Numbered from the stretch's first letter, positions 25,277 to 34,870 are shown. The stretch is 64,000 nt of DNA from Streptomyces sp. D2-8 (GCF_023184515.1 NZ_JAAHBP010000024.1:1-64000), one strand, 5' to 3'. Numbers and translations are program-made. The notes: generated by a model from the sequence alone, not told the origin.

Positions 25277-26788
25277 TTACTTCAGGTGCGTGTCGACGTC
25301 GATGAGGGACCGTTCGCGCGGGTCGAGGATCACGCCCTCGACATCGGCCGCGATGCCCTGCACCGCCTGCTCGTGGACCAGCGGCACCACCGCGTCGGTG
25401 CGCAGGATCTCCGCCTCCGCCCGCATGATCTTCTCCCGGCGGCTCCCGGTGTCCCGCTCCGCGGCGGCGGCCCGGATGGTCTTGTCCACCGCGGCGTCCT
25501 TCAGGCCGGCGATGTTGTAGACGCCCTCGCTGGTGAAGTCGCTGGCGAGGTAGTCGACCGCGTCGCCGGTGTCGAGAAGCGTCACCCGCGAGAAGACGAG
25601 GGCGTCGTACTTCCCGGCGAGCAGGTCGCCCTCCATCTGCGTGTACTCGCGCACGTCCTGCTTCACGGTGAACCCGGCCTTCTCCAGCTGCTGCTGGAGC
25701 ACGGTCGCGGCCTCGGGCAGCTCGGCCCGGTTGGTGTAGGTGGCCAGCCGCAGCGTCCTGCCCCTGGTGCCGGTCTTGACCTCGGCGGTGGTCGCGGCCT
25801 CGGTGCGGCCCGTCACCTCGGCGCGCTTGTCGGCAGCCCAGGGGACCGCGGGCCCGAACAGGCCCTGCGCGGGGTCGGCGTAGCCGCCGAAGACGGAGTC
25901 GACCAGCGCGGAGCCGTCGACGGCCTCGCGGGCGGCGGCGCGCAGCCCGGCGTCGGTGAACAGGCCGCTGCCGGTGTTGAGGATCAGGCTGTCGGTGCGC
26001 ACCGAGGGCACCTCGTGCCGGGTCTGCTTGTCCAGCAGCTTCGCCTGGGCGGTCGGGATCCACTCGGCGATGTCGGCCTCGCCGCCGCGCAGCGCGTTGG
26101 CACGGGCCGTGCCGTCGGCGATCCAGCTGACGTCGATGCCGGGCGCCTTCGCCTTGCCACCCCAGTAGCCGTCGAAGCGGTCGAGCGTCGCCTTGGCCTT
26201 GCCGCTCAGCCGGGTGATCTCGAACGGGCCGGTGCCGGTGCCGACCGGGCTGACGGCGCCGTCCTTCGCGTACGCCTTCGCCGACAGGATCGCCAGTGCG
26301 GGGCTGGCCAGCCGCAGCGGCAGCACCGGGTCGGGCGACTTGGTGGTGAGGGTGACGGTGTCGGCGTCCTCGGCCTCGGCGGTCAGTGACACGTCACTCA
26401 GGACGCGGGGCTTGGGCTTGGCGGCGCCCGCGTGGTCGAGCGCGTCGACGACGGCCTGGGCGGTGAGCTCGGTGCCGTCCTGGAACTCGGCCTCGCGCAG
26501 CTCGAAGGTCCAGGTGGTGTCGCCGTCCCGCTTCCAGGACTTCGCCAGCGCGGGCTTGGCCGTGCCGTTCTTGTCGAGGGCGGTGAGGCCCTCGGCGACG
26601 GACAGCTTGCTCAGCGCGGTGGCGTCGTTGCTGTACGGGGACAGCGCCTGCACCGGCGGCACGGCCAGCGCGACCCGCAGCCGCCCGCCCGATCCCGCGC
26701 CGGTGTCGCTGTCGCCGGGTGCGAAGCAGCCGGCCAGCAGAGGGGTGAGAGCGAGTGCCGCTATGAGGCCGCGGGAGGTGGTGCGCAT
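25277..26788 (-). CDS. Opp-family ABC substrate-binding lipoprotein
   Basis: The 503-aa family-5 solute-binding protein has a lipoprotein signal with lipobox LAGC (C21), then a body starting RLRVALAVPPVQALSPYSND and a typical NAGTE-like region GTGTGPFEITRL. Ligands of this family include peptides, nickel and metallophores. ATG 26788 is preceded by AGGA; the longer frame to 26881 would read through the promoter. The upstream iron-box-like site suggests control by a DtxR-family repressor and hence a metal or metallophore ligand. Confidence 0.85.
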   Translation of the reverse strand: MRTTSRGLIAALALTPLLAGCFAPGDSDTGAGSGGRLRVALAVPPVQALSPYSNDATALSKLSVAEGLTALDKNGTAKPALAKSWKRDGDTTWTFELREAEFQDGTELTAQAVVDALDHAGAAKPKPRVLSDVSLTAEAEDADTVTLTTKSPDPVLPLRLASPALAILSAKAYAKDGAVSPVGTGTGPFEITRLSGKAKATLDRFDGYWGGKAKAPGIDVSWIADGTARANALRGGEADIAEWIPTAQAKLLDKQTRHEVPSVRTDSLILNTGSGLFTDAGLRAAAREAVDGSALVDSVFGGYADPAQGLFGPAVPWAADKRAEVTGRTEAATTAEVKTGTRGRTLRLATYTNRAELPEAATVLQQQLEKAGFTVKQDVREYTQMEGDLLAGKYDALVFSRVTLLDTGDAVDYLASDFTSEGVYNIAGLKDAAVDKTIRAAAAERDTGSRREKIMRAEAEILRTDAVVPLVHEQAVQGIAADVEGVILDPRERSLIDVDTHLK

Positions 26789-26859
26789 GTCGGATCCTGT
26801 CGTGCGGGAGGTCGGGCAGGCCGCTGCGGCCCGGTCGGGGCTTGATCGGCGACGGTCAG

Positions 26860-26889
26860 CATATAAGGGGAGCCTTACCAAACTCTCAG
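26860..26889 (-). promoter_or_regulatory. Candidate promoter of the 26788-23514 unit
   Basis: On the minus strand, CTGAGA (26884-26889) and TATATG (26860-26865) are 18 nt apart, in a locally AT-rich patch. The iron-box-like sequence overlaps the spacer and -10 element, as expected for repression. Confidence 0.4.
26864..26882. promoter_or_regulatory. DmdR/IdeR iron-box-like operator
   Basis: The minus strand reads TTTGGTAAGGCTCCCCTTA. Compared by eye with the desferrioxamine iron box TTAGGTTAGGCTCACCTAA (recalled), 15 of 19 positions match. Regulation of the lipoprotein/permease unit by iron is inferred. Confidence 0.55.
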
Positions 26890-26995
26890 CCAGGTAGGTG
26901 AAATCTCAACGATTGGACGGTCGCGGGTCGAACGAAGGCCTCTCGACCCGCTGTTCGAGCTGTGCCATCGTGTGCGCCGAGCGGAGGTGATGCGC

Positions 26996-27844
26996 ATGAC
27001 CGGCGCGGACCCGGGGCTGTTCGGTCCGGAATCGGTGACCTGGCAGCTTCACAGCGACCCCGTGATGTGGATAGCGGGCGTCCGGGCGCTCTACCTCCAG
27101 GCCCTGCACCCCCGCGTGGTACGCGGGGTCACACAGAACTCCGACTTCCGTCGTGACGCCTGGGGCCGGCTGATGCGCACGGCCGACTTCGTCGGAACGA
27201 CGACGTACGGCACCACCGAGGCCGCCGAGCGTGCCGGCGCCCGGGTCCGGAAGATCCACCGCATGCTGACCGCGACCGACCCGGACACCGGTGAGCGCTA
27301 CGGCGTCGACGAACCCGCGCTGCTGATGTGGGTGCACTGCGCCGAGATCGACTCCTATCTGCACGTCGCGCGCAGGTCCGGGTTCCGGCTCACCGATGCC
27401 CAGGCCGACCGTTACGTCGCCGAACACCGGCAGAGCGCACGCCTGGTGGGCCTCGACCCCGACGCCGTACCCGCGAACCGGGTCGAGATGGCCGAGTACT
27501 TCGAGAAGGTGCACCCGGACCTCGCCGCCGGACCCGAGGCACGCGAGGTGGACGACTTCCTGCTCCGCCCGCCGACGCACCCGCTCCTCGTACCGGCGCG
27601 CGAGGTGCTGTGGCGGCGCGTGGCACACCTGGCGTACGCCTCCCTGCCGCCGTACGCCCACGAGTTGTACGGCAGACCGGCCCCCGCATCCGCCACCGTC
27701 ACCCGTCAGCTGCGCCTCGCAGGCCTCCTGCTGCGCCGCATTCCCGCACGTGTGCGGTGGCAACTCCCGCCCAAACACATTCTGCGGGCCATGGCGAGGC
27801 TCGGCCCCGACGCGCGCCCGGCACCGTACAAACTCGGACGATAG
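26996..27844 (+). CDS. MpaB-family oxygenase-like protein (DUF2236)
   Basis: This 282-aa protein has the family hallmarks: an N-terminal WQLHSDPVMWIAGVRALYLQ block, LHPRVVRGV and a central LLMWVHCAEIDSYL helix. The family includes fungal mycophenolate MpaB and latex-clearing-protein relatives that bind heme or iron. The substrate is unknown. GGAGG at 26982-26986 favours ATG 26996 over GTG 26972. It is divergent from the iron-box-controlled transporter across 207 bp and could share regulation. Confidence 0.75.
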   Translation: MTGADPGLFGPESVTWQLHSDPVMWIAGVRALYLQALHPRVVRGVTQNSDFRRDAWGRLMRTADFVGTTTYGTTEAAERAGARVRKIHRMLTATDPDTGERYGVDEPALLMWVHCAEIDSYLHVARRSGFRLTDAQADRYVAEHRQSARLVGLDPDAVPANRVEMAEYFEKVHPDLAAGPEAREVDDFLLRPPTHPLLVPAREVLWRRVAHLAYASLPPYAHELYGRPAPASATVTRQLRLAGLLLRRIPARVRWQLPPKHILRAMARLGPDARPAPYKLGR

Positions 27845-27909
27845 GCCGCCATACTGAGTGGGCCAGGGGAGGCGCGGGCGAACAGCTACCGGGGGGAGCG
27901 TCGCGCGAG

Positions 27910-30141
27910 ATGGGGGACAGCAGGCTCATCCATGGCCGATACAGGCTGCTCGAACTGATCGGGCGCGGCGGCATGGGCGAGGTGTGGCGGGCACGGGACG
28001 AGTCCCTGGGCCGGCACGTCGCCGTCAAGTGCCTCAAACCGCTGGGCCCGAACCACGACCACGCCTTCACCCGCGTACTGCGGGAGCGGTTCCGCCGCGA
28101 GGCCCGGGTGGCCGCCGCGCTGCAGCACCGGGGCATCACCGTGGTGCACGACTTCGGCGAGTCCGACGGCGTCCTCTACCTCGTCATGGAGTTGCTGGAC
28201 GGCCGCAACCTCAGTCAGCTCCTGGAGGACAACAAACAGCACCCGCTGCCGGTCGCGGACGTCGTGGAGATCGCCGAGCAGGTCGCCGCCGCCCTCGCCT
28301 ACTGCCACGAACAGGGCATCGTCCACCGTGATCTGAAGCCCGCGAACATCGTGCGGCTCGGCGACGGCACGGTGAAGATCTGCGACTTCGGCATCGCCCG
28401 CCTCGGCCACGACATCGGCTTCACCTCCAGACTGACCGGCACCGGCATCGCGATGGGCACCCCGCTCTACATGTCCCCGGAGCAGATCGGCGGCGACGGG
28501 GTCGACCACCGCAGCGATCTCTACTCGTTCGGGTGCGTCCTGTACGAGATCGCCACCGGCGTGCCGCCCTTCGACCTCGACGACGCGTGGGCGATCCTCA
28601 TCGGCCACCGCGACACCCCGCCCCGCCCGCCGCGCGAGCACCGCGCCGAACTGCCCGAGTACTTGGAGCGGGTCGTCCTCGACCTGCTCGCCAAGGAACC
28701 CGGGCAACGCCCCGACGACGCCCGCGAGCTGGCCCGCCGGATCAGCGCGCACCGGGCCGCGCCGGCGTACGTGAGGGCCGTCGCGGCGGCCCGCCCGGCT
28801 CCCGGCGTGCCGGTGGGCACGGGCCGGCTGCCCTCCTGGACCCGCGGCATGACCACCGGCCACAAGGCGACCGGCACAGGGCTGCGCACCGCACCGTCGG
28901 ACCCGGCGGCGGGACTGTCCGGCGAGTGGATCGCCCGGCCCGCCACCGGCCCCGTCGTCGAGGAACCCGCTCCCGCGGAGCGGCCCGCCCCGCCCACGGA
29001 GGTCCTGACCGCCCTGGCCGGCCGGCACAACGCGGGCCTGAGCCTCGGCCGGCTCGGCCGCTGGACGGAGGCCGGCGAGGTGCACCGGGCGGTCGCCGCC
29101 GAACGCGAGCACCTCCTCGGCCCCGACCACCCCGACACCCTCGCCAGCCGCTACGAGGTCGCCTTCACGCTGAGCCGCACCGGCCGCGCCGCGGACGCCC
29201 TGCGCGAGTACAAGCACGTCACCGAGGCCAGGATCCGCATGCTCGGCGCCGATCACCCCGACGCCCTGGCCGCCCGCCAGGAGATGGCCTACGTGCTCGG
29301 TCAGCTGGGCCGCCCCTTCGACGCCCACCGCGTCTACACATCGGTGCTCACCGCCCGCGAGCACACCATGGGCCCCGATCACCCCGACACCCTGCGCTGC
29401 CGCCACAACCTCGCCTTCAACCTCAGCCGCCTCGGCCGCCTGGAGGACTCGTACCGCATGGCCCGCGAGGTGGCCGCCGCCCGCGCCCGCGTGCTCGGCC
29501 CCGACCACCCCGACACCCTCGTCACCCGCTACGAAGTCGCCTACGCGCTCGGACAGTTGGGCCGCTGGTCCGAAGCCCTCGAGACCTACCGCGAGGTCGC
29601 CGAGGCCCGCGGTCGCGCCCTCGGCCCGGACCATCCCGACACCCTCGCCGCCCGGCACGAGATCGGCATCAGCCTGGGCCGCCTCGGCCACAGCGCCAGG
29701 GCCCTGGACCTCTACCGCGGCCTGGCCGAGGACCGCACCCGCAGCCAGGGCCCCACCCACCCCGAGACGCTGCGCGCCCGCCACGGCCGCTGCGTCAACC
29801 TCGGACGGCTCGGCCGCTGGGAGGAGGCCCTCGCCGAGTCCCGTGAGGTGGCCGCCCTCCGCGAACAGGTTCTCGGCTCCGACCATCCGGACACCCTGGT
29901 CAGCCGCCGCGAGGTCGCCGTCGGCCTCGGCTGGCTGGGCCGCTGGGCCGACGCGCTCACCGAGTACCGGCGGGTGGCCGCCGCCCGCGAACGCGTCCTC
30001 GGCGCCGACCACCCCGACACCCTCGCCAGCCGCAACGACGAGGCCCACTGTCTGGAACAGCTCGGCCGCAGCGCCGAGGCCGTGGCCCTGTACCGAAGAG
30101 TGGCGGCCCTGCGGGAGCAGCGGGCCGCGGCGGGGCGCTGA
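27910..30141 (+). CDS. Ser/Thr protein kinase with kinesin-light-chain-type TPR array
   Basis: The 743-aa soluble kinase has glycine loop GRGGMGEV (18-25), K40 (AVK), catalytic loop HRDLKPAN (139-146), DFG (159-161) and GTPLYMSPEQ. After the kinase (about 1-275) and a Pro/Ala-rich linker come eight TPR units, each with a GxDHPDT-like motif, on an exact 126-bp period. No TM segment is seen, unlike PknB types, so it acts in the cytosol with partners chosen by the TPRs. GGGGGGAG lies upstream of ATG. Open frame upstream (from 27328) belongs to the preceding gene in another frame. Confidence 0.9.
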   Translation: MGDSRLIHGRYRLLELIGRGGMGEVWRARDESLGRHVAVKCLKPLGPNHDHAFTRVLRERFRREARVAAALQHRGITVVHDFGESDGVLYLVMELLDGRNLSQLLEDNKQHPLPVADVVEIAEQVAAALAYCHEQGIVHRDLKPANIVRLGDGTVKICDFGIARLGHDIGFTSRLTGTGIAMGTPLYMSPEQIGGDGVDHRSDLYSFGCVLYEIATGVPPFDLDDAWAILIGHRDTPPRPPREHRAELPEYLERVVLDLLAKEPGQRPDDARELARRISAHRAAPAYVRAVAAARPAPGVPVGTGRLPSWTRGMTTGHKATGTGLRTAPSDPAAGLSGEWIARPATGPVVEEPAPAERPAPPTEVLTALAGRHNAGLSLGRLGRWTEAGEVHRAVAAEREHLLGPDHPDTLASRYEVAFTLSRTGRAADALREYKHVTEARIRMLGADHPDALAARQEMAYVLGQLGRPFDAHRVYTSVLTAREHTMGPDHPDTLRCRHNLAFNLSRLGRLEDSYRMAREVAAARARVLGPDHPDTLVTRYEVAYALGQLGRWSEALETYREVAEARGRALGPDHPDTLAARHEIGISLGRLGHSARALDLYRGLAEDRTRSQGPTHPETLRARHGRCVNLGRLGRWEEALAESREVAALREQVLGSDHPDTLVSRREVAVGLGWLGRWADALTEYRRVAAARERVLGADHPDTLASRNDEAHCLEQLGRSAEAVALYRRVAALREQRAAAGR
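29119..30126 (+). repeat. Eight in-frame 126-bp TPR-coding repeats
   Basis: The GG(C/A)CCCGA.CACCCCGAC block starts at 29119, 29245 and every 126 bp thereafter to 30001, eight copies in all. Period conservation without any indel suggests expansion or contraction by recombination, limited by frame. The sixth unit is the most divergent (GPTHPET). Confidence 0.85.
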
Positions 30142-30202
30142 CCCCTGTTGAGCAGGCAGGCGCCGTCTGGCCGACCCGGATCACCCCGTGTTACCAAGAA
30201 CC

Positions 30203-31780
30203 ATGACCGCACCCGAGGGACCCCGCGCACACCGGACGTACGACGCCGTCATCGTCGGCGGCGGCCACAACGGCCTGGTCGCCGCCGCGTATCTGGCCCG
30301 GGCCGGCCGCTCCGTGCTGGTCCTGGAGCGGCTGGACCACACGGGCGGCGCGGCGGTGTCCACCCGGCCCTTCGCCGGGGTCGACGCCCGGCTGTCCCGC
30401 TACTCGTACCTGGTCAGCCTGCTGCCGAAGAAGATCGTCCGGGACCTCGGCCTGGACTTCCGGGTCCGCACCCGTACCGTCTCCTCCTACACGCCCGCCG
30501 AGCGCGACGGCCGGCCCACCGGACTCCTCGTCGGCGGCGGCGAACGGCGCACCCGGGAGGCGTTCACCCGGCTCACCGGCTCCGACCGCGAGTACCGGGC
30601 CTGGCAGGAGTTCTACGGCATGACCGGCCGCGCCGCCCAGCGGATCTTCCCGACCCTCACGGAGCCGCTGCCCACCCGCGACGAACTGCGCCGCCGCCTC
30701 GACGACGAGGAGGCCTGGCGGGTGCTGTTCGAGGAGCCGATCGGTGTCGCCGTGGAGGAGCGCTTCGAAGACGACCTGGTGCGCGGCGTCGTCCTCACCG
30801 ACGCACTCATCGGCACCTTCGCCGACGCCCACGACCCCTCCCTGAAGCAGAACCGCTGCTTCCTCTACCACGTGATCGGCGGCGGCACCGGCGACTGGGA
30901 CGTGCCCGTCGGCGGCATGGGAGCCCTCACCGACGCCCTCGCCGACACGGCACGCGCGGCGGGGGCGGTCCTCGCCACCGGCCACGAGGCGCTGCGCGTC
31001 GCCACGGACGGCCGAACCGCCGAGGTCACGTATCGCACGGCCGACGGCGAAGGCACCGTCGCCGCCCGGCACGTCCTGGTGAACGCCTCACCGCAGGCCC
31101 TGGCGGACCTGACCGGCGCCCCGCGCCCGGCCCCCGCCGAGGGCGCCCAGTTGAAGGTCAACATGCTGCTCAAGCGGCTGCCGCAGCTGCGCGACAGCTC
31201 CGTCGACCCGCGCGAGGCCTTCGCCGGCACCTTCCACATCGCCGAGGGCTACGAGCAACTGGCCGCCGCCCACGCCCAGGCCGCCGCCGGTGAGCCGCCG
31301 GCCGCGCCGCCCTCCGAGATCTACTGCCACTCGCTCACCGACCCGACCATCCTCGGGCCCGACCTGGCCGAGCAGGGCTACCAGACGCTCACCCTCTTCG
31401 GCCTGCACACCCCGGCCCGGCTGTTCGAGCGGGACAACGACGCCGTACGCGAGGACCTGCTGAAGTCGACCCTCGCCCAGCTCGACGCCCACCTGGCCGA
31501 ACCCCTCGCCGACTGCCTGGCCACCGACGCGGACGGACGCCCCTGCATCGAGGCCCGGACCCCGCTCGACCTGGAGCGGGACCTCGGCCTGCCCGGCGGC
31601 AACATCTTCCACCGCGAGCTGAGCTGGCCCTACGCCCAGGACGGCACCGGTCGCTGGGGCGTGGAGACGGGGCACGTGAACGTGCTGCTGTGCGGGGCGG
31701 GCGCGGTACGCGGGGGCGGGGTCAGCGGGGTGCCGGGGCACAACGCGGCCATGGCGGTGCTGGAGAACGACCCCGAGTGA
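30203..31780 (+). CDS. Phytoene-desaturase-like FAD oxidoreductase
   Basis: The 525-aa protein has dinucleotide motif VIVGGGHNGLVAAAYLARAG near residues 16-35 and a C-terminal NVLLCGAGAVRGGGVSGVPG FAD loop typical of the CrtI/amine-oxidase superfamily. The substrate is unknown; no other carotenoid gene is near. ATG 30203 is used rather than GTG 30188, although the ribosome site is weak (AAGAA). It ends 4 nt from the convergent serine hydrolase with no terminator hairpin. Confidence 0.78.
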   Translation: MTAPEGPRAHRTYDAVIVGGGHNGLVAAAYLARAGRSVLVLERLDHTGGAAVSTRPFAGVDARLSRYSYLVSLLPKKIVRDLGLDFRVRTRTVSSYTPAERDGRPTGLLVGGGERRTREAFTRLTGSDREYRAWQEFYGMTGRAAQRIFPTLTEPLPTRDELRRRLDDEEAWRVLFEEPIGVAVEERFEDDLVRGVVLTDALIGTFADAHDPSLKQNRCFLYHVIGGGTGDWDVPVGGMGALTDALADTARAAGAVLATGHEALRVATDGRTAEVTYRTADGEGTVAARHVLVNASPQALADLTGAPRPAPAEGAQLKVNMLLKRLPQLRDSSVDPREAFAGTFHIAEGYEQLAAAHAQAAAGEPPAAPPSEIYCHSLTDPTILGPDLAEQGYQTLTLFGLHTPARLFERDNDAVREDLLKSTLAQLDAHLAEPLADCLATDADGRPCIEARTPLDLERDLGLPGGNIFHRELSWPYAQDGTGRWGVETGHVNVLLCGAGAVRGGGVSGVPGHNAAMAVLENDPE

Positions 31781-31784
31781 CCCC

Positions 31785-33566
31785 TCAGTCGGCGGACCGC
31801 GTCCACCCCACTGCCCGCAGGCGCGCCGCGTCCGCCGGGCGCGTCTCGTCGAACAGGACGTCCCCGGCCGCTTCCACCCGCAGTCCGTCGACGTAACAGC
31901 CGCGCCCGACGTACAGCCGGTCCGTCGCGTACCGCCAGCGCAGGGCGAGCTCCCGCGCGGTGGGGACGTCCGCGGTGAGCCCGTGCCAGACGCGGCCGGA
32001 CCAGCCGGTGACCGAGCCCGACGGGTGCTGCTCCGGAGCCTGACCGCGGCGGGAGGTCGTGAAGGGCACCGGCTGCCAGGTCGTGCCGCCGTCGGTCGTG
32101 GCCTCCAGGGCCAGGAGGTCGGCCTTGGGCTCGGTGTCCCACCACAGCGCGCAGCGCAGCCGTGCCCGGCCGGCGGACGTGTCGAGGGCGGGGAGGGTGA
32201 GGGCCGCCGTCGTGGAGACCGCCATCCCGGAGAACCAGGCCGTGCGTCCCCGCGCCGGCCGGACCGGCACGGCCCGCGCCATGGTGTTGGCCGCGGTGAC
32301 CCTGGGCGCGGATCCGGAACGCCAGCTCCGTACCGGATGCACCGAGTTGCCGAGGACGACGAGGAAGGAGTCGGTCGTCGGGTCGAGCACCAGTGAGGTG
32401 CCCGTGAAACCGGTGTGCCCGGCACTGCGCGGCGTGGCCATCGCCCCCATGTACCAGTGCTGGTAGAGCTCGAATCCGAGGCCGTGCTCGTCCCCGGGAA
32501 AGGCGGTGTTGAAGTCGGTGAACATCAGCTCCACCGACTCCGGTTCCAGGATCCGGGCCCGCCCGTAGACGCCGCCGTTGAGCAGCGTACGGCCGAGGAC
32601 CGCGAGGTCCCACGCGTCGGAGAACACGCCCGCGTGGCCCGCGACCCCGCCCAGGCTGAAGGCGTTCTCGTCGTGCACCTCGCCCCATACCAGGCCCCGG
32701 TCCAGGCCGGACCACGGTGCCCGCGCGTCCTCCGTGGCCGCGATCTTCGGACGCCAGGACGCGGGCGGGTTGTAGCGGGTACGGCGCAGGCCGAGCGGTG
32801 CGGTGATCTCGTCACGGAGCAGGACGTCCAGGGTGCGGCCCGTGATCCGTTCCAGCACGAGCTGGAGCGAGATGAGGTTCAGGTCCGAGTACAGGTAAGC
32901 CGTGCCGGGCGCGCTGACCGGCGCCTCGTTCCAGATGCGCTGGAGCTTCTCCTCGTACGTCGGCGCGCTGTACAGCGGGATCCAGGCGCGGAACCCCGAG
33001 GTGTGGGTGAGGAGCTGACGGATCGTGATGTCCTGCTTGCCCGCGCGCCCGAAGTCCGGTAGGTACGAGGCGACCTTCGCCTCCAGCTCCAGTGCGCCCC
33101 GCTCCATCTGCTGCACGGCGAGGATCGAGGTGAACAACTTCGACACCGACGCGAGGTCGAAGACGGTGTCCTCGGCCATCGGGATCTGCTGGCCGGGCGG
33201 GAACTCGACACCGGTGTCGGTCTTCTCGTCGTAGGCCCGGTAGCGCACCGCCATGCCGATGGGGCGGTGCAGCGCGACCGTGCCGCCGCGTCCGGCGAGC
33301 AGGACGGCGCCCGCGTACCAGGGGTGCGCGGGGGAGGGGCCGAGGAACGCCTCCGCGTCGGTGACGAGCCGGCGCAGGTGGGAGGAGAGCAGTCCGGCGC
33401 GTGCGGCGGAGCCGTGCCGCAGGGTGGGGCGCCGGCCGGTCGTCGCCGAGGAGGCTCCGGCGGGCCCGGCGGGCAGCGGGGCGAGGGCGAGTGCACCGCC
33501 CAGGGCCAGGCCCCCTCTGCCCAATTGACGCCGGGTCAGTTCGCTGCTCGCCGCTCTGCCGGTCAC
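31785..33566 (-). CDS. Secreted class C beta-lactamase-family serine hydrolase
   Basis: The 593-aa protein has a twin-arginine signal (TRRQLGRGGLALGG) ending near residue 38, then a penicillin-binding-like esterase domain with SxxK (S140-V-S-K143), a YSDLN motif at Y226 and GHTGFTG in the KTG position. A C-terminal beta-rich domain of about 140 aa (from about 450) may bind a ligand or cell wall. GAAGGGG precedes GTG 33566. It probably acts outside the cell as an esterase or D-amino-peptidase; beta-lactam resistance is not implied. Confidence 0.82.
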   Translation of the reverse strand: MTGRAASSELTRRQLGRGGLALGGALALAPLPAGPAGASSATTGRRPTLRHGSAARAGLLSSHLRRLVTDAEAFLGPSPAHPWYAGAVLLAGRGGTVALHRPIGMAVRYRAYDEKTDTGVEFPPGQQIPMAEDTVFDLASVSKLFTSILAVQQMERGALELEAKVASYLPDFGRAGKQDITIRQLLTHTSGFRAWIPLYSAPTYEEKLQRIWNEAPVSAPGTAYLYSDLNLISLQLVLERITGRTLDVLLRDEITAPLGLRRTRYNPPASWRPKIAATEDARAPWSGLDRGLVWGEVHDENAFSLGGVAGHAGVFSDAWDLAVLGRTLLNGGVYGRARILEPESVELMFTDFNTAFPGDEHGLGFELYQHWYMGAMATPRSAGHTGFTGTSLVLDPTTDSFLVVLGNSVHPVRSWRSGSAPRVTAANTMARAVPVRPARGRTAWFSGMAVSTTAALTLPALDTSAGRARLRCALWWDTEPKADLLALEATTDGGTTWQPVPFTTSRRGQAPEQHPSGSVTGWSGRVWHGLTADVPTARELALRWRYATDRLYVGRGCYVDGLRVEAAGDVLFDETRPADAARLRAVGWTRSAD

Positions 33567-33701
33567 CGCGTACCCCTTCGCCTCAACCGCCTCGCGTGTC
33601 CCCCGGAAGTATGTCCCCCGCGCGCCGCCGCGAATCCGGCGGAGAATCCTCCACGGAAGCCGGCACGGGGCATCGGTGAATCCGCCCGGCGCACCGGGGA
33701 A

Positions 33702-33718
33702 TCTGACGGAGCATCAGA
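33702..33718. promoter_or_regulatory. TCTGAC-type operator, copy A
   Basis: TCTGAC-GGAGC-ATCAGA is a 6-5-6 inverted repeat with one mismatch, preceded by GAA and followed by AAACC. It lies 42 nt before the flavoprotein gene at 33761. The twin site at 45848-45864 shares both flanks. The form suits a TetR-family repressor, which is not encoded in the window. Confidence 0.6.
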
Positions 33719-33760
33719 AAACCTCTTCCGTCCTCCGGAGGACTCCGGCATCCTGCGCCC

Positions 33761-34870
33761 ATGCAGACGGAGCTGAGCCAGACACTGGGAATCGAGCACG
33801 CCGTCTTCGGCTTCACGCCGTTCCCCGCCGTCGCCGCGGCCATCAGCCGGGCGGGTGGCCTCGGCGTCCTCGGCGCGGTCCGCTACACCGCCCCCGACGA
33901 GCTCAAACGCGACCTGGACTGGATCGAGGCACACGCCGACGGCAGGCCGTACGGGCTGGACGTCGTGATGCCGGCGAAGAAGGTCGAAGGCGTCACCGAG
34001 GCGGACGTCGAGGCGATGATCCCCGAAGGGCACCGGCAGTTCGTCCGGGACACCCTGGCCAAGCACGGCGTGCCCGAACTCGCCGAGGGCGAGGCGTCCG
34101 GCTGGCGCATCACCGGCTGGATGGAGCAGGTCGCGCGCAGCCAGCTCGACGTCGCCTTCGACTACCCGATCCGGCTCCTCGCCAACGCCCTCGGCTCTCC
34201 GCCCGCCGACGTCATCGCCCGCGCTCATGACCAGGACGTCCTCGTCGCCGCACTCGCGGGCAGCGCCCGGCACGCCCGCAAGCACCGGGACGCCGGGATC
34301 GACATCGTCGTGGCGCAGGGCTACGAGGCGGGCGGGCACACCGGGGAGATCGCCTCCATGGTGCTCACCCCCGAGGTCGTCGACGCCGTCGCCCCGCTGC
34401 CCGTGCTGGCCGCAGGCGGCATCGGCAGCGGACCGCAGGTGGCTGCCGCGCTCACCCTCGGCGCTCAAGGCGTGTGGCTGGGCTCCCTATGGCTGACCAC
34501 CACGGAAGCGGACCTCCACTCACCCGCCCTGACCCGCAAGCTCCTCGCGGCCGGCTCCGGCGACACCGTCCGTTCCCGCGCGCTGACCGGCAAGCCCGCA
34601 CGCCAGTTGCGCACCGAGTGGACCGACGCCTGGGACGATCCGGACGGGCCCGGCACCCTCCCCATGCCGCTGCAGGGGCTGCTGGTCGCCGAGGCCGTCT
34701 CACGCATCCAGAAGTACGAGGTCGATCCGCTGCTCGGCACCCCGGTCGGCCAGATCGTCGGCCGGATGAACAGCGAACGCAGCGTCCAGGCCGTCTTCGA
34801 CGACCTCACCCGCGGCTTCGAACAGGCCGTGGACCGCGTCAACCGCATCGCCGGAAGGAGCGGCCAGTGA
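33761..34870 (+). CDS. Nitronate-monooxygenase-like FMN oxidoreductase
   Basis: The 369-aa TIM-barrel flavoprotein has the QGYEAGGHTGE active-site loop (about residues 187-197) and phosphate-binding AAGGIGSGPQVAAAL, then GVWLGSLWLTT. Besides true nitronate monooxygenases, this family holds IpdC of steroid-ring degradation and other CoA-ester reductases. Its stop overlaps the acyl-CoA synthetase start (GTGA), so it may act on the CoA ester made there. The ribosome site is weak: GGAGG is 19 nt upstream of ATG. Operator copy A precedes it. Confidence 0.82.
   Translation: MQTELSQTLGIEHAVFGFTPFPAVAAAISRAGGLGVLGAVRYTAPDELKRDLDWIEAHADGRPYGLDVVMPAKKVEGVTEADVEAMIPEGHRQFVRDTLAKHGVPELAEGEASGWRITGWMEQVARSQLDVAFDYPIRLLANALGSPPADVIARAHDQDVLVAALAGSARHARKHRDAGIDIVVAQGYEAGGHTGEIASMVLTPEVVDAVAPLPVLAAGGIGSGPQVAAALTLGAQGVWLGSLWLTTTEADLHSPALTRKLLAAGSGDTVRSRALTGKPARQLRTEWTDAWDDPDGPGTLPMPLQGLLVAEAVSRIQKYEVDPLLGTPVGQIVGRMNSERSVQAVFDDLTRGFEQAVDRVNRIAGRSGQ

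Noticed and set aside
29119..30126. Regular 126-bp repeats as a CRISPR or satellite array
   Set aside because: They are in frame inside the kinase gene, encode TPR units and have no spacer structure.
31785..33566. Calling the serine hydrolase a beta-lactam resistance gene
   Set aside because: It has the SxxK/YxN fold but also a long C-terminal domain and esterase-like features. Resistance cannot be read from this.
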